Below, one piece after another: positions 1 to 9,657 of a stretch of 64,000 nucleotides of DNA. The position numbers and the translations under genes were made by a program. This DNA is from Bog-159 sp050008575. Lineage in GTDB: Bacteria; Acidobacteriota; Terriglobia; Bryobacterales; Bryobacteraceae. The stretch covers positions 9,080-73,079 of the forward strand of contig JBEKMJ010000038.1 in the NCBI GenBank assembly GCA_050008575.1, in the 5' to 3' direction. Below the pieces are notes generated by a model. It did no database searches. It saw nothing but the letters and a program-made list of their open reading frames with translations, and was not told the origin of the DNA. Each line of letters begins with the position of its first letter. Position 1 is the stretch's first letter.

Positions 1-1
1 G

Positions 2-3000
2 CCGCCGTCGCAAACAACGGTCGTCAGCAGCACGCCCACGGAGAACGAGCCCTTCGCCATTACCACGACCGCTACGGGCGGTAGCTGGTTGACCGCCAAG
101 GTCGGAAGCGCTCTCGGCGGACAAATCGGGGCCACAGTCACCGTCAGTGTGAACCCGGCTGGCCTCGCCGCGAATACTTACAACGGCACGGTCAACATAT
201 ACGCGCCCGCTTCCACCTCGCCCGTGACCGTGCCCGTCACCTTTACCGTCTCGCCAGCATCCTTTACCCTGAACCCCACGCCCACCTCGTTCACCTTCAA
301 TTCCGTGAACGGCATCTCTCCCGCTGCCCAGAGCCTTGGCGTCGCCAGCTCCACGGGATCCGCGGTATCGTTCAGCGCCACGCCAACCAGCACCGGAAAC
401 TGGCTTTCCGTCAATCCCACCAGCAGCACGACGCCCGCCACGCTTCAGGTGTCCGCCAACGCAGCCAGCGTGCCGGCCGGCGTCAACGCGGGGACCATCG
501 CCCTGGCAGCCACTGGGTGCACGGGCTGCCCCACCGTGAACGTGACCCTCAACGAAACCACCATTCCGTCGCAAACGCCCTTGAGCTTCAGCGGTACAGT
601 GGGTGGCTCCAATCCGACTCCGCAGACGCTGACCGTGACGGCTACCGCCGGACCAAACCAGAGCTACACCGCCACGGCAACCAGCACCGGAAACTGGCTC
701 TCGGTATCCTCGGGCACCTTCACCACCAACGCCGCGGGACCATCGGTTTCCGTGAATATCAACGGACTCACGGCGAATACCTACACCGGAACGATCAACG
801 TCGCAGTCGGCGGGACCACCATCCCGGTGAGCGTCACCCTGAAGCTGACATCGCTTCCGTCGCTGCAGTCGAACCTCAGTTCGCTGACCTTCGCATATAA
901 CCCGGCCTCGCCGCCCGCGTCCCAGACCCTGACGATTACCAGTTCCATCCCCGCCACGCCGATCTCGTACAACGTCACCACCACGGGCGGCAGTTGGCTG
1001 TCGGCAACGCCTGCAAGCGGCGCTACACAGGGCACCGAGACGGTATCGGTTTCGGGGACCGGCTTGGCCACCGGAACATACAACGGCACCGTGGTCTTCA
1101 CGTGCCAGCCAACGACTTCCTGCGGCAACACCAACGGCATCCTCACGGTGCCCGTAACCTTAACGGTTACCGCAACGCTCAACGCATCCCCGACTTCGAT
1201 GACGTTCTCCTTTACGACCGGGGGAACTACCCCTGCGCAGACCCTCAGCGTCACCAGTAACGGCGCGCCGCTAACCTTCACGGCCGTCGCCAACGGCGTC
1301 TCCGGCACTACCACCTGGCTCTCGGTCACCTCGCCTACCGGGGCCACGCCGCAGAGTTTGAGCGTTGCGGTGGCGCCCGGCACGCTCGCCGCCGGAATTT
1401 ACAACGGCAGCGTGGTCCTCACCTGCCAGCCGACGTCCGCCTGCTCCAATACCGGCGGCCAGGTAACAGTCGGAGTCACTTTGACAGTAAGTTCGGGGCC
1501 CCTTTTGACTACCAACCCCGCGTCGCTTGCGTTTAGCTACACGGTTGGCGGCACGGTCCCCGGCTCGCAGATGGTCACGGTCGGCAGCAACGGCACGTCG
1601 CAGTTTACCGGTGTGTCGGCGGTCACCTCCACACCATGGCTCTCGGTATCCCAGAGCGGCACGACCACACCCCTAACTCTCACCGTTTCCCTGGTCTCGG
1701 CGCAACTCTCCGGCCTGCCGGTGGGACTTAACAACGGCACCATCACCATTACCGCCGCCGGGGCGGGTAACAGCCCGCTGAAGTATACGGTTGCGTTAAC
1801 TGTACTCGCCCAGCCGACTCTCTCCGTCTCGCCCTCGTCGTTTACCTTCAATGGCACGGTCGGTGGCGCCAATCCCGCCAATCAAACCCTTAATGTGAAC
1901 GGGGCCAACGGCACCATCGGTTTCACGGCGGTGGCCAATTCCAGCGGCACTTGGCTTTCCGTCACACCGGCCAGCGGCAGCACCAATGCCAGCTTGCAGG
2001 TTTCGGTGAATACCACCGGCCTCGCGGCAAACACCTACAACGGCTCCATCACGGTAACATCGACGACAACCGGAACCACGGGCGGTCCGTTTATCATTCC
2101 CGTTACGCTGGTAATGTCCAACAACTCGCTGAATTCGACGCCCACGTCGCTCACCTTCACTTACACGTTGGGCGGAAGCGCGCCCGCGGCGCAGACCTTG
2201 AACGTAGGCAGCGCCATCGCGGGGTTGAGCTTTACCGCCGCTCCGGGCGCCAGTTGGGTGGCCGTTACGCCAACCAGCGGAACCACGCCGCAATCGGTTA
2301 GCGTGTCGATCGTCACCGCGGGCCTTACCGCGCAGACTTACAACTCCAGCATCGTGATTTCGGCCGCGGGAGTCACTCCCTTGACCGTGCCTGTGAAACT
2401 GACGGTGAATGCCGAGCCGTCGCTGCTGGTTACCCCAACCACTCTTTCGTTCACTTATCTGACGGGCGGCGCCGCGCCCACGGGGCAGACCGTGGCGGTT
2501 TCCACCTCTAGTGGCGCCAGTACGCCGTTCTCGGTGAGCGCCGTCACCGCCACCGGCGGCCCCTGGCTGCAAGTGCCCACGGGCGGCACTGCGCCGGGTA
2601 GCTTCCTGGCGAGCATCGTAACTACTGGCTTGACCGCGGGTACTTACACCGGCACCATCACCGTCTCCGAGACGGCCTATATTTCGGCAACGGTCGGGGT
2701 CACCCTGGTGGTCACGCAGCCCAAAGCGGTGATCCAGATTACCGGCAATACCGGGTTCACGCTCTCCAGCACGTCGCCTCCGGCCACCAGCACGCTGGCC
2801 ATTTCCGCTTCCGACGGTTCCGCGCAGGCATTTACTGTAGCCATCGGGGCCAGCCAGTACAATTGGCTGAGCGTCAGCCCCACCAGCGGAACTTCGCCTG
2901 CCAACGTCACACTCACGGCCAATCCGGCCGGTCTGATTCCGGGCATCTACACCAATACGATTACGGTGACGATGCCAAATCTGCCGATCCCCACCCTGAC

Positions 3001-4675
3001 CGTGACGGCGCAGTTGACCGTCACCGGGTCGAACCTGGTGGCGAAGCCCAGCACGCTCACGTTCACGTACCAGCCCGGCGCCGCATTCCCGCCGGCGCAA
3101 ACCGTGGCGCTGACCACCATCACCGGCGGCACCGTGCCGCTGGCTTCGGTTACCAGCAACGTGCAGTGGCTGCAGGTGAGTTCGGCATCCAGCGCCCCGG
3201 CCACGTTGACGGTTTCGGTGAATCCGGGCCTGCTGACGACCGGAACGTATCTGGGAGCCGTAGTCGTGAAGGGAGTGGGTGCCACCATTGCCTCACTCGA
3301 AATCCCGGTGACGATCACGGTCAATGCGGCGTCGACTTTGACGGTGACGCCGGCTACGCTCACGTTCAACTATCAGACTGGAGCCGCCCTGCCCCCGGCG
3401 CAGACCTTTGCGGTAGCCAGCGGGAACGTGCCCGTCAGCTACACGGTGTCGGGGCCGGCTTTTGTGACGGTAAGCCCGTCTAACGGCACTACGCCTGGCA
3501 CTGTGACGGTCACGGCGAACCCATCGGGTCTGGCGGCCGGCACATACAGCGGCACCGTCAACGTCGTTGGGTCGGCGTCTAATACCGCGATGGTGGCGGT
3601 CTCGCTCACCATCACGTCCGCGCCGGGACTGACGGTCGCTCCCAGCCAGCTTAGCTTTAAGTCTCCCGTCGGCGGACCCGCTCCGGCTCCGCAAACGCTG
3701 ACGGTCACCAGCAGCGGCGCGGCCCTCGGCTTTACGGCCGCCGCCAGTGCCGCCTGGCTGGGCGTCACACCCACCACTGGGAACACGCCGGCCACGCTGG
3801 CGGTGTCGGTGAACCCGACCGGCCTGGTGGAGGGTACTTACACCGGCGCCATCAACATTACGCCGACCGGATCGGCCACGGGGACCATGGTTGCCGTCAC
3901 GCTGCAGGTCGGTAACATCGTCACTCCCGCTATTACAATTACGGGAGTGATCAACGCGGCCAGCGGCGCAGCCACAACAGTTGCGCCGGGCATGGCGATT
4001 TCCATCTTCGGCACGGCGCTGGGACCGCAAACACCGGTTACCTTCACGCTGCCGGCGGCGGGTGGCACGGTGGCCACCACCCTGGGTGGAACGCAGGTGC
4101 TGTTCGACGGCACGGCGGTTCCCATCATCTACACTTCCAGCACGCAGGTGAACGCCATGGTGCCGTTCGAGTTGGCAAGCAAAGCCAGCACGGTACTGAC
4201 GGTGTCGTTCAACGGCCAAACCTCCGCGGGCATGACGTTGCCCGTGGTGGCCGCGGAACCCGGCCTCTTCACGGCGAATGCCAGCGGCACGGGTGAAGGC
4301 GCCATCCTGAACCAGGATGGCAGCGTGAATAGCGCGTCCAATCCGGCCGCCGCCGGATCGGTGATCCAGCTCTTCGGTACGGGCGCCGGGTTAACTATTC
4401 CGGCATCCATCGATGGCGGATTCAACCCGATTACGACTACGGGCGCACTGGTGATGGTCACCACCTCTACGGTCGGCGGGGAGACGGCCAGCGTGTATTA
4501 CGCCGGACCCGCGCCGAGCTTGTTGGCGGGCGTCTTCCAGGTGGACGTGACCCTGCCCAGCGATGTGGCCTCGGGCAACATCCCAGTGGTGGTGACGATG
4601 TCTTGTCCCACCAGCAGCGCGACGACCTGTGCGACTGCCAGCAGCCAGGCCAACGTAACAGTAGCCGTGCAGTAG
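2..4675 (+). CDS. Giant secreted BACON-repeat protein with Solibacter-type C-terminal domain (5' end outside window)
   Basis: The reading frame is open to the left edge, so the true start and any signal peptide are missing. What is visible is about 13 tandem beta-sandwich repeats of roughly 90 residues. Each carries a [S/N/T/P]WLSV core, then SGTTP and GL.AGTY.GTI, as in BACON-like domains. From about position 3940 a different domain begins (ITGVINAASG, then GMAISIFGTALGP, VNAMVPFEL, VQLFGTGAGL-like and FQVDVTLP). This matches the uncharacterised C-terminal domain typical of Solibacter proteins (Soli_cterm). Family knowledge suggests an extracellular or surface protein that binds carbohydrate or mediates adhesion; no catalytic motif is seen. 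Stop TAG at 4673-4675, followed by hairpin repeats. The repeat call is confident, the role is not. Confidence 0.85.
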   Translation, partial: PPSQTTVVSSTPTENEPFAITTTATGGSWLTAKVGSALGGQIGATVTVSVNPAGLAANTYNGTVNIYAPASTSPVTVPVTFTVSPASFTLNPTPTSFTFNSVNGISPAAQSLGVASSTGSAVSFSATPTSTGNWLSVNPTSSTTPATLQVSANAASVPAGVNAGTIALAATGCTGCPTVNVTLNETTIPSQTPLSFSGTVGGSNPTPQTLTVTATAGPNQSYTATATSTGNWLSVSSGTFTTNAAGPSVSVNINGLTANTYTGTINVAVGGTTIPVSVTLKLTSLPSLQSNLSSLTFAYNPASPPASQTLTITSSIPATPISYNVTTTGGSWLSATPASGATQGTETVSVSGTGLATGTYNGTVVFTCQPTTSCGNTNGILTVPVTLTVTATLNASPTSMTFSFTTGGTTPAQTLSVTSNGAPLTFTAVANGVSGTTTWLSVTSPTGATPQSLSVAVAPGTLAAGIYNGSVVLTCQPTSACSNTGGQVTVGVTLTVSSGPLLTTNPASLAFSYTVGGTVPGSQMVTVGSNGTSQFTGVSAVTSTPWLSVSQSGTTTPLTLTVSLVSAQLSGLPVGLNNGTITITAAGAGNSPLKYTVALTVLAQPTLSVSPSSFTFNGTVGGANPANQTLNVNGANGTIGFTAVANSSGTWLSVTPASGSTNASLQVSVNTTGLAANTYNGSITVTSTTTGTTGGPFIIPVTLVMSNNSLNSTPTSLTFTYTLGGSAPAAQTLNVGSAIAGLSFTAAPGASWVAVTPTSGTTPQSVSVSIVTAGLTAQTYNSSIVISAAGVTPLTVPVKLTVNAEPSLLVTPTTLSFTYLTGGAAPTGQTVAVSTSSGASTPFSVSAVTATGGPWLQVPTGGTAPGSFLASIVTTGLTAGTYTGTITVSETAYISATVGVTLVVTQPKAVIQITGNTGFTLSSTSPPATSTLAISASDGSAQAFTVAIGASQYNWLSVSPTSGTSPANVTLTANPAGLIPGIYTNTITVTMPNLPIPTLTVTAQLTVTGSNLVAKPSTLTFTYQPGAAFPPAQTVALTTITGGTVPLASVTSNVQWLQVSSASSAPATLTVSVNPGLLTTGTYLGAVVVKGVGATIASLEIPVTITVNAASTLTVTPATLTFNYQTGAALPPAQTFAVASGNVPVSYTVSGPAFVTVSPSNGTTPGTVTVTANPSGLAAGTYSGTVNVVGSASNTAMVAVSLTITSAPGLTVAPSQLSFKSPVGGPAPAPQTLTVTSSGAALGFTAAASAAWLGVTPTTGNTPATLAVSVNPTGLVEGTYTGAINITPTGSATGTMVAVTLQVGNIVTPAITITGVINAASGAATTVAPGMAISIFGTALGPQTPVTFTLPAAGGTVATTLGGTQVLFDGTAVPIIYTSSTQVNAMVPFELASKASTVLTVSFNGQTSAGMTLPVVAAEPGLFTANASGTGEGAILNQDGSVNSASNPAAAGSVIQLFGTGAGLTIPASIDGGFNPITTTGALVMVTTSTVGGETASVYYAGPAPSLLAGVFQVDVTLPSDVASGNIPVVVTMSCPTSSATTCATASSQANVTVAVQ

Positions 4676-4692
4676 CTGGTTCGGCTGGGCAG

Positions 4693-4771
4693 GTGGGGCA
4701 GGCGGTTCCGCCTGCCATCTGCCTGTCTACCCATCCACCGCGGAGGTGCGGCAGGCGGTTTCGCCTGCCGC
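4693..4771. repeat. Two REP-like hairpins
   Basis: Two copies of a perfect hairpin, GGCAGGCGGTT(C/T)CGCCTGCC, at about 4697-4716 and 4750-4769. The first is preceded by GTGGGG. They lie between the BACON gene and a broken REP-associated transposase and match the hairpins at 5357-5380 and 7532-7555. Confidence 0.75.
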
Positions 4772-4800
4772 GCTCGAAAACGGCCAGAGATCCACAGAAC

Positions 4801-5294
4801 TTACCAGCCCGGCCGACACGGGGTTCTTTCGATGTAGCCGACAATGCGGTCTAGCTCTGAGCGGTTCCGCACCCAATGGTCGTAGGACTCATCCTGCCAG
4901 AACGGCTGCCCCGTGCGCCCCAGCATCTGGTTGGCGCGGCGCGCCGTCGATCCTTTCAGCCAACGCATGATCGCCGGGACAGCGACTTTGGGAAGGATCG
5001 GCAAATGCACGTGATTGGGCATGACCGCCCAAGCGCGAAGCTCATAGAACCGTCTTCCTGTTCGCCAGCCACGATTGTTTCGACGACCAGAGCGGCAATC
5101 CGCGGATCCTTCAGCCACACCGGACCGGCGCGATCGCGGTCCAGGGCGCGATCCGCCGCCACGAAGGCATGTCCCGGTGTGGGATACGGGCGGGATGCCC
5201 GATGCGCCGGGACCGATCCCCACAGACGCCAGGTCAGGAACAGGTACGCGCCATCGGGATGGAAATGAGGCAATCGTCTTCGGTATTCGGGCAT
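4801..5294 (-). pseudogene. REP-associated tyrosine transposase (RAYT), frameshifted
   Basis: The N-terminal part reads MPEYRRRLPHFHPDGAYLFLTWRLWG, the usual opening of RAYT/Y1-transposase proteins (IS200/IS605-like). After the GEQED stretch the family continues in another frame: FYELRAWAVMPNHVHLPI, which contains the HUH motif (HVH), then QPFWQDESYDHWVRN and IVGYIERTP. The frame changes at about 5041-5060, so no full-length protein can be made. The family nicks single-stranded REP sequences. REP-like hairpins lie on both sides (4693-4771 and 5357-5412), which fits a former partner relation. The start at 5294 was chosen from the family's conserved N-terminus. Confidence 0.75.
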
Positions 5295-5356
5295 CGCAAC
5301 AGGTAGTGGCGGCAAGACAGTATTCCTCTTCGAAAGAATGTGGAAAATCCATGGCG

Positions 5357-5412
5357 GTGGGGCAGGCGGTTTCGCCTGCCAAATTTTCGCCTGCCAAAGT
5401 TTCGCCTGCCAA
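5357..5412. repeat. REP-like hairpin with trailing tandem half-repeats
   Basis: GTGGGGCAGGCGG, TTTC, then GCCTGCC forms a hairpin. It is followed by two further copies of its right half (TTTCGCCTGCCAA at about 15-bp spacing). This suggests slippage or partial duplication of the repeat. It lies just upstream of the oxidoreductase pseudogene. Confidence 0.65.
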
Positions 5413-5448
5413 GGCGAGCGCAGTTCGGCTCCGGCGTACACCGTCTGC

Positions 5449-6052
5449 ATGCCGCTTGATCGCCGGTCGTTCCTGAATCGCAGCGCCGCGGCCCTGGCTG
5501 GCACGGCGCTCTCCTACAACCGCATCCAAGGCGCCAACGAGCGCATCTCGCTGGGGCACATCGGCGTGGGTGCGCGCGGCTCCGAACTGGCCTGGATCGT
5601 CTCCCAGTTCAAGGACCAAAACAACGCTGAAGTCACCGCCGTTTGCGACCTCTGGAAAGTGAATCGCGAGCGCGCCGCCGCGTACGGCCGCCCGCCGCGA
5701 TCTCTCCAGTATTTCGAAGATCTGCTGGCCCTCAAGGACGTGGATGCGGTCCTCATAGCGACTCCGGATTTCGCGCACTCGCCCATCCTGAAGCTGGCCG
5801 CCGAAGCGGGCAAAGACGCATACTGCGAAAAGCCCATGGGCAACGTGCTCGAACAAGCCAAAGCCGCGCGCGACGCCGTGTTGGCCCGCAATCTGATCGT
5901 GCAAATCGGCACGCAGCACCGCAGCGAGCCGACCAAATAGCAGCGCGCGGCTTGATCGCCACGGGCGCGCTCGGCCCAGTCACTAAGTATGAGATCGTGT
6001 GGCATTATCGCGGTCCCCGCTGGCGCGGCCGCCGAAGCCATCACGGAGCGTG
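5449..6052 (+). pseudogene. Gfo/Idh/MocA-family oxidoreductase, frameshifted and truncated
   Basis: Starts MPLDRRSFLNRSAAALAG, a Tat-type signal. A Rossmann fold follows: ISLGHIGVGARGSEL, AEVTAVCDLW, VDAVLIATPDFAH and the family motif CEKPMGN. A stop at 5938-5940 ends the frame after IGTQHRS. Family sequence continues in another frame (AARGLIATGALGPVTKYEIVWHYRGPRWRG) until about 6050, where it breaks off before the C-terminal domain. The intact family are secreted or periplasmic NAD(P)-dependent sugar oxidoreductases, common in Acidobacteriota and Planctomycetes. With one frameshift and about half the protein missing, it is a pseudogene. Confidence 0.8.
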
Positions 6053-6059
6053 TCTAGAG

Positions 6060-6109
6060 TGCCCCGTGGCGCAGGCCCGTGGCCTGCCGGCGGCCTCTCA
6101 GGCCGCCCG
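6060..6109. repeat. Compound hairpin repeat
   Basis: Two adjacent hairpins built on GCAGGCC/GGCCTGC and GGCGGCCT/AGGCCGCC lie directly after the truncated oxidoreductase. The remaining bases to 6289 show no further gene. Confidence 0.55.
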
Positions 6110-6289
6110 CGCCGGTTTCGATGACACATCTCCGCATCCCCTCACACCGCTCAAAACAAACACCCAAGCGCAATCGGCCCGCCACCATCCTGGCGGCCTC
6201 CATGCTAACCTCACATCGTACCGGATACGCCTTGTAACAAAGTGCATGTAACAATGTTACAAGCGTGCCGCAAAGCCGGGCCACGACCC

Positions 6290-7483
6290 ATGCGAATTAC
6301 CATTCAAACCCAAACCATAACGGTATCGGCCGTCCGCAAACGCCTGTATCTGGTTTACTATACGGCCATTCTCGCCTGCACCGCCCTCTTCGCCGCCCAG
6401 CCCGCCCGCTTCACCGAGCATACCGTCGCCACCGGCCTGAAAGGCGGCTACCAAGTGGTCGCGATCGACATGAACCACGATGGCAAGCTCGACCTCGTCG
6501 CCCTTGCCAGCGGCATGACCGAGCTGGTCTGGTTCGAAAATCCCGGCTGGCAGCGCCACGTCGTCGCCGGCAACCTTTCCGGTATGATCAATCTGGCGGC
6601 CTGGGATGTGGATGGCGACGGCTTCCCTCTAATCGTGCTCGCCTCCGGCTTCTCCATGAATGCCCGCCAAAGCGCCGGGATCGTTTCGGTGCTCCGGCAC
6701 AATGCCGATCCGCGCCAGCCGTGGAGTATCCGTGAGATCGACCGCCTGCCTACGTCCCACCGCTTGCGTTGGGCCGATATCGACGGCAGCGGCAAAAAGG
6801 TGCTCATCAATCAGCCGCTGACCGCCGCCCATGTCGAGCATCCCGAAGACCACGCGCACACGCCTCTGGTCTTCTACCGGCCGGGCGAATGGAAGCGCGA
6901 AATCATATCGGAACAGGATGATGGCGTGGTGCACGGCATCTACATCGTAAATTGGGATGGCGATGGCCGCGACCAAATCCTGACCGCGGGCTTCACCGGC
7001 TTGCACCTCTACAAGCTGAGTAAGGACGGGCGCTGGAGCCGCACGGAAATCGCCAAGGGAGACCCGGCGCCTTGGCCTAAATGCGGGTCGAGCGACGTGG
7101 CCGTAGGCCAACTGGGTAAGCGGCGCTTTCTGGCCACCATCGAGCCGTGGCACGGCAATCAAGTCGCCATCTACCGCGAAAGCGGCGGGATCTGGCAGCG
7201 TCACGTGATCGACGATTCTCTCGCCGACGGGCATACGATTCTCACCGCGGATCTAAATGGCGATGGCGCGGATCAGGTGATCGCCGGCTATCGCGGCAAG
7301 GGCGTGAACATTTATTATCCGCGGGACGATAAGGGCGCGGAGTGGACGAAAGTGCCGCTCGATAGCACCATGCCGGCCGCGGCCTGCGCCATTGCGGACT
7401 TGAATGGCGACGGGCGCCCGGATATCGCATGCATCGGCGCGTCCACCGCGAATTTGAAGTGGTATGAAAACCTGCGGCCGTAG
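6290..7483 (+). CDS. Secreted FG-GAP/VCBS repeat protein
   Basis: 397 residues from the ATG at 6290. An in-frame ATG at 6242 exists but gives an unlikely leader. The N-terminus has a basic stretch and hydrophobic segment (LVYYTAILACTALFAAQPA) consistent with a signal peptide. FG-GAP-type calcium-binding loops recur: DMNHDGKLDL, DVDGDGFPLI, NWDGDGRDQI, DLNGDGADQV and DLNGDGRPDI. These predict an integrin-like beta-propeller, exported to the periplasm or surface. No enzymatic residues are recognised. Proteins of this type sit beside Gfo/Idh/MocA and Planctomycete-type genes in related genomes, but no function can be assigned. Confidence 0.8.
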   Translation: MRITIQTQTITVSAVRKRLYLVYYTAILACTALFAAQPARFTEHTVATGLKGGYQVVAIDMNHDGKLDLVALASGMTELVWFENPGWQRHVVAGNLSGMINLAAWDVDGDGFPLIVLASGFSMNARQSAGIVSVLRHNADPRQPWSIREIDRLPTSHRLRWADIDGSGKKVLINQPLTAAHVEHPEDHAHTPLVFYRPGEWKREIISEQDDGVVHGIYIVNWDGDGRDQILTAGFTGLHLYKLSKDGRWSRTEIAKGDPAPWPKCGSSDVAVGQLGKRRFLATIEPWHGNQVAIYRESGGIWQRHVIDDSLADGHTILTADLNGDGADQVIAGYRGKGVNIYYPRDDKGAEWTKVPLDSTMPAAACAIADLNGDGRPDIACIGASTANLKWYENLRP

Positions 7484-7485
7484 TG

Positions 7486-7562
7486 GGGCCGTGGAAGGGA
7501 GCTACGCTCGCCGCTGGAGATTGGCCTCTTGGTGGGGCAGGCGGTTTCGCCTGCCGCGGGGC
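7486..7562. repeat. REP-like hairpins upstream of molybdopterin oxidoreductase
   Basis: GAGCTACGCTCGCCGC-type hairpin followed by GTGGGGCAGGCGG-TTTC-GCCTGCCGC. It fills most of the gap between the FG-GAP gene and the GTG start at 7594. Confidence 0.6.
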
Positions 7563-7593
7563 CGAAGCCCGGCGCGGTATAATTCTCAAATAA

Positions 7594-9657
7594 GTGCCTG
7601 AAATCCGCCATTCCGTCTGCGCGTTGGACTGCCCGGATACCTGTGCCGTGCTGGTCTCCATCGACGGCGCCGGCCAAGCTACCCGCCTGCGCGGCGACCC
7701 GGCGCATCCGGTCACGCGCGGATTCTTATGCGGCAAAGTCGCGCGCTACCTGGAGCGCGAGTACTCGCCCGAACGTCTGCTTTATCCATTGCGGCGCATC
7801 GGCGCCAAGGGCGAAGGCCGCTTCGCGCGCGTCACCTGGGACGAAGCCCTCGACGAAATTGCCGCGCGCCTCAAAGCCATCGCCGCGGAATTCGGTTCCG
7901 AAGCCATCCTGCCCTACAGCTACGCGGGCACCATGGGCCTGCTGAACGGCGGCGGCATGGACCGCCGCTTCTTTCACCGGCTGGGCGCATCGCGGCTCGA
8001 CCGCACCATCTGTTCTTCGGCCGGCGGCGTGGGTCTGATCGACGCTCTGGGTTTCAAATACGGCACCGAGCCCGAGCAGTTCCGGCACTCGAAGCTGATC
8101 GTTGCCTGGGGCGCGAACGTGCTCGGCACGAACGTGCACCTGTGGCCGTTCATCGTGGAAGCGCGCCGCGCGGGCGCCCGGTTCTACACCATCGATCCGC
8201 GGCGCAATCGCACCGGCGCAGCCGCCGACAAGCATTTCTTCATCAATCCGGGCAGCGATACGGCGCTGGCGCTGGGCCTGATGCATGTCATCGTGAGTGA
8301 GAAGCTTTACGACGCAGACTACATTGCACAGCAAACCATCGGCTTCGCCGAACTGGCCCAACGCGTCGAAGAATATCCGCCCGCGCGCGCCGCCGCGCTC
8401 ACCGGCATCGCGCAGGACGACATAATCGCCCTGGCGCGGGAATACGCCACCACGCGTCCCGCCGCCATCCGGCTGAATTACGGCGTGCAGCGCAGCGAGC
8501 GCGGCGCGATGGCCGTGCGCACCATCGCGCTGTTGCCAGCCCTGACCGGCTCGTGGAAAGAGGTGGGCGGCGGCTTGCAGCTCTCCACGTCGCAAGCCTT
8601 TCACTTAAACAAGGCCGGCCTGGAGCGCGCCGATCTCCAGCAGCGCTCTTTGGGGCGCGACGCGCGCATCCTGAACATGTCTTTGCTGGGCCAAATTCTA
8701 AACGACGCCCTGCACGAAGCCGGCGATCCGCCGGTGCAGGCCCTGGTCGTCTACAACTCGAACCCCGCCGCCATCGCGCCCAACCAGAATGCCGTGCGGC
8801 GCGGCCTCCAACGCGGCGACCTCTTCACCGTGGTGCTGGAACAGTTCCAAAACGACACCGCCGATTACGCCGACTTCGTGCTGCCCGCCACCACTTTCCT
8901 GGAGCATACCGATTTATATCTCGCCTACGGCCACTATTTCCTGCAATTGGCGCGGCCCGCGCTCGCGCCGCCCGGCGAAACCAGATCGAACGTGGAAATC
9001 TTCCGCGCGCTCGCCCAGCGCATGGGCTTCGACGACGCGTGCTTCGCCGATTCCGACGACGATATGATCCGCACGCTGCTCGATTCCGAACATCCCTTCG
9101 TGCGCGGCATCACCCTGGAACAGTTGGAGCGCGAACGCTTCGTGCGGCTGCACGTGGCGCCCGTGGGCGATGCATTCCTGCCGTTCGCCCATGGCGGCTT
9201 CGGTACGCCGTCCGGCAAGTGCGAGTTCCACGCGGAGTCCATCGCCTATACGCCGCCGGTCGAATCCCGCTTTGGCGACCAAAGCCTGCGCGCGCGCTTT
9301 CCGCTCGAAATGATCTCGCCCAAGCACGACGACAGCATGAACTCGACTTTCGGCAATCGTCCGGAAAACGATGCGGCTACCGCCACCGTGCATATCGAGG
9401 CGGCCGATGCGGCCGCCCGCGGCATCGCCACCGGCGATCAGGTGCGCGTATACAACGACCGCGGTTCGCTTCTATTGCGCGCGCAAGTGGATGGCGTCGT
9501 GCGCCGGGGAGTCGTCTCAATACCCTCGGTGCGCTGGGCGCGCATGGCGGCCGACCGTCATACGGCGAACCATCTCACCGCCGAGCGTCTCACCGACAAG
9601 GGCGGCGGACCCGCGCTTTATAGTTGCCTGGTACAAGTGGAGAAGAGCGGAGACTAA
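7594..9657 (+). CDS. Molybdopterin oxidoreductase (DMSO reductase / BisC-like family)
   Basis: 687 residues from a GTG start. The N-terminus carries a [4Fe-4S] motif: Cys9, Cys13, Cys17 and Cys46 (CALDCPDTC then GFLCGK). Mo-bis-MGD domains follow: WDEALDEIAARL, the active-site region TICSSAGGVG with serine where other members have Cys or Sec, WGANVLGTNVH, YNSNPAAIAPN, FVLPATTFLEH, and the C-terminal dinucleotide-binding barrel (GDQVRVYNDRGSL). No Tat signal is seen, so it is probably cytoplasmic. The substrate is unknown; formate-dehydrogenase-like and S- or N-oxide reductase relatives look similar. The stop overlaps the start of the next gene (TAATG). Confidence 0.88.
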   Translation: MPEIRHSVCALDCPDTCAVLVSIDGAGQATRLRGDPAHPVTRGFLCGKVARYLEREYSPERLLYPLRRIGAKGEGRFARVTWDEALDEIAARLKAIAAEFGSEAILPYSYAGTMGLLNGGGMDRRFFHRLGASRLDRTICSSAGGVGLIDALGFKYGTEPEQFRHSKLIVAWGANVLGTNVHLWPFIVEARRAGARFYTIDPRRNRTGAAADKHFFINPGSDTALALGLMHVIVSEKLYDADYIAQQTIGFAELAQRVEEYPPARAAALTGIAQDDIIALAREYATTRPAAIRLNYGVQRSERGAMAVRTIALLPALTGSWKEVGGGLQLSTSQAFHLNKAGLERADLQQRSLGRDARILNMSLLGQILNDALHEAGDPPVQALVVYNSNPAAIAPNQNAVRRGLQRGDLFTVVLEQFQNDTADYADFVLPATTFLEHTDLYLAYGHYFLQLARPALAPPGETRSNVEIFRALAQRMGFDDACFADSDDDMIRTLLDSEHPFVRGITLEQLERERFVRLHVAPVGDAFLPFAHGGFGTPSGKCEFHAESIAYTPPVESRFGDQSLRARFPLEMISPKHDDSMNSTFGNRPENDAATATVHIEAADAAARGIATGDQVRVYNDRGSLLLRAQVDGVVRRGVVSIPSVRWARMAADRHTANHLTAERLTDKGGGPALYSCLVQVEKSGD

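Noticed and set aside
3293..4219. Long minus-strand open frames opposite the BACON gene
   Set aside because: Antisense shadows of a GC-rich repetitive gene; Arg/Gly-rich translations without family features.
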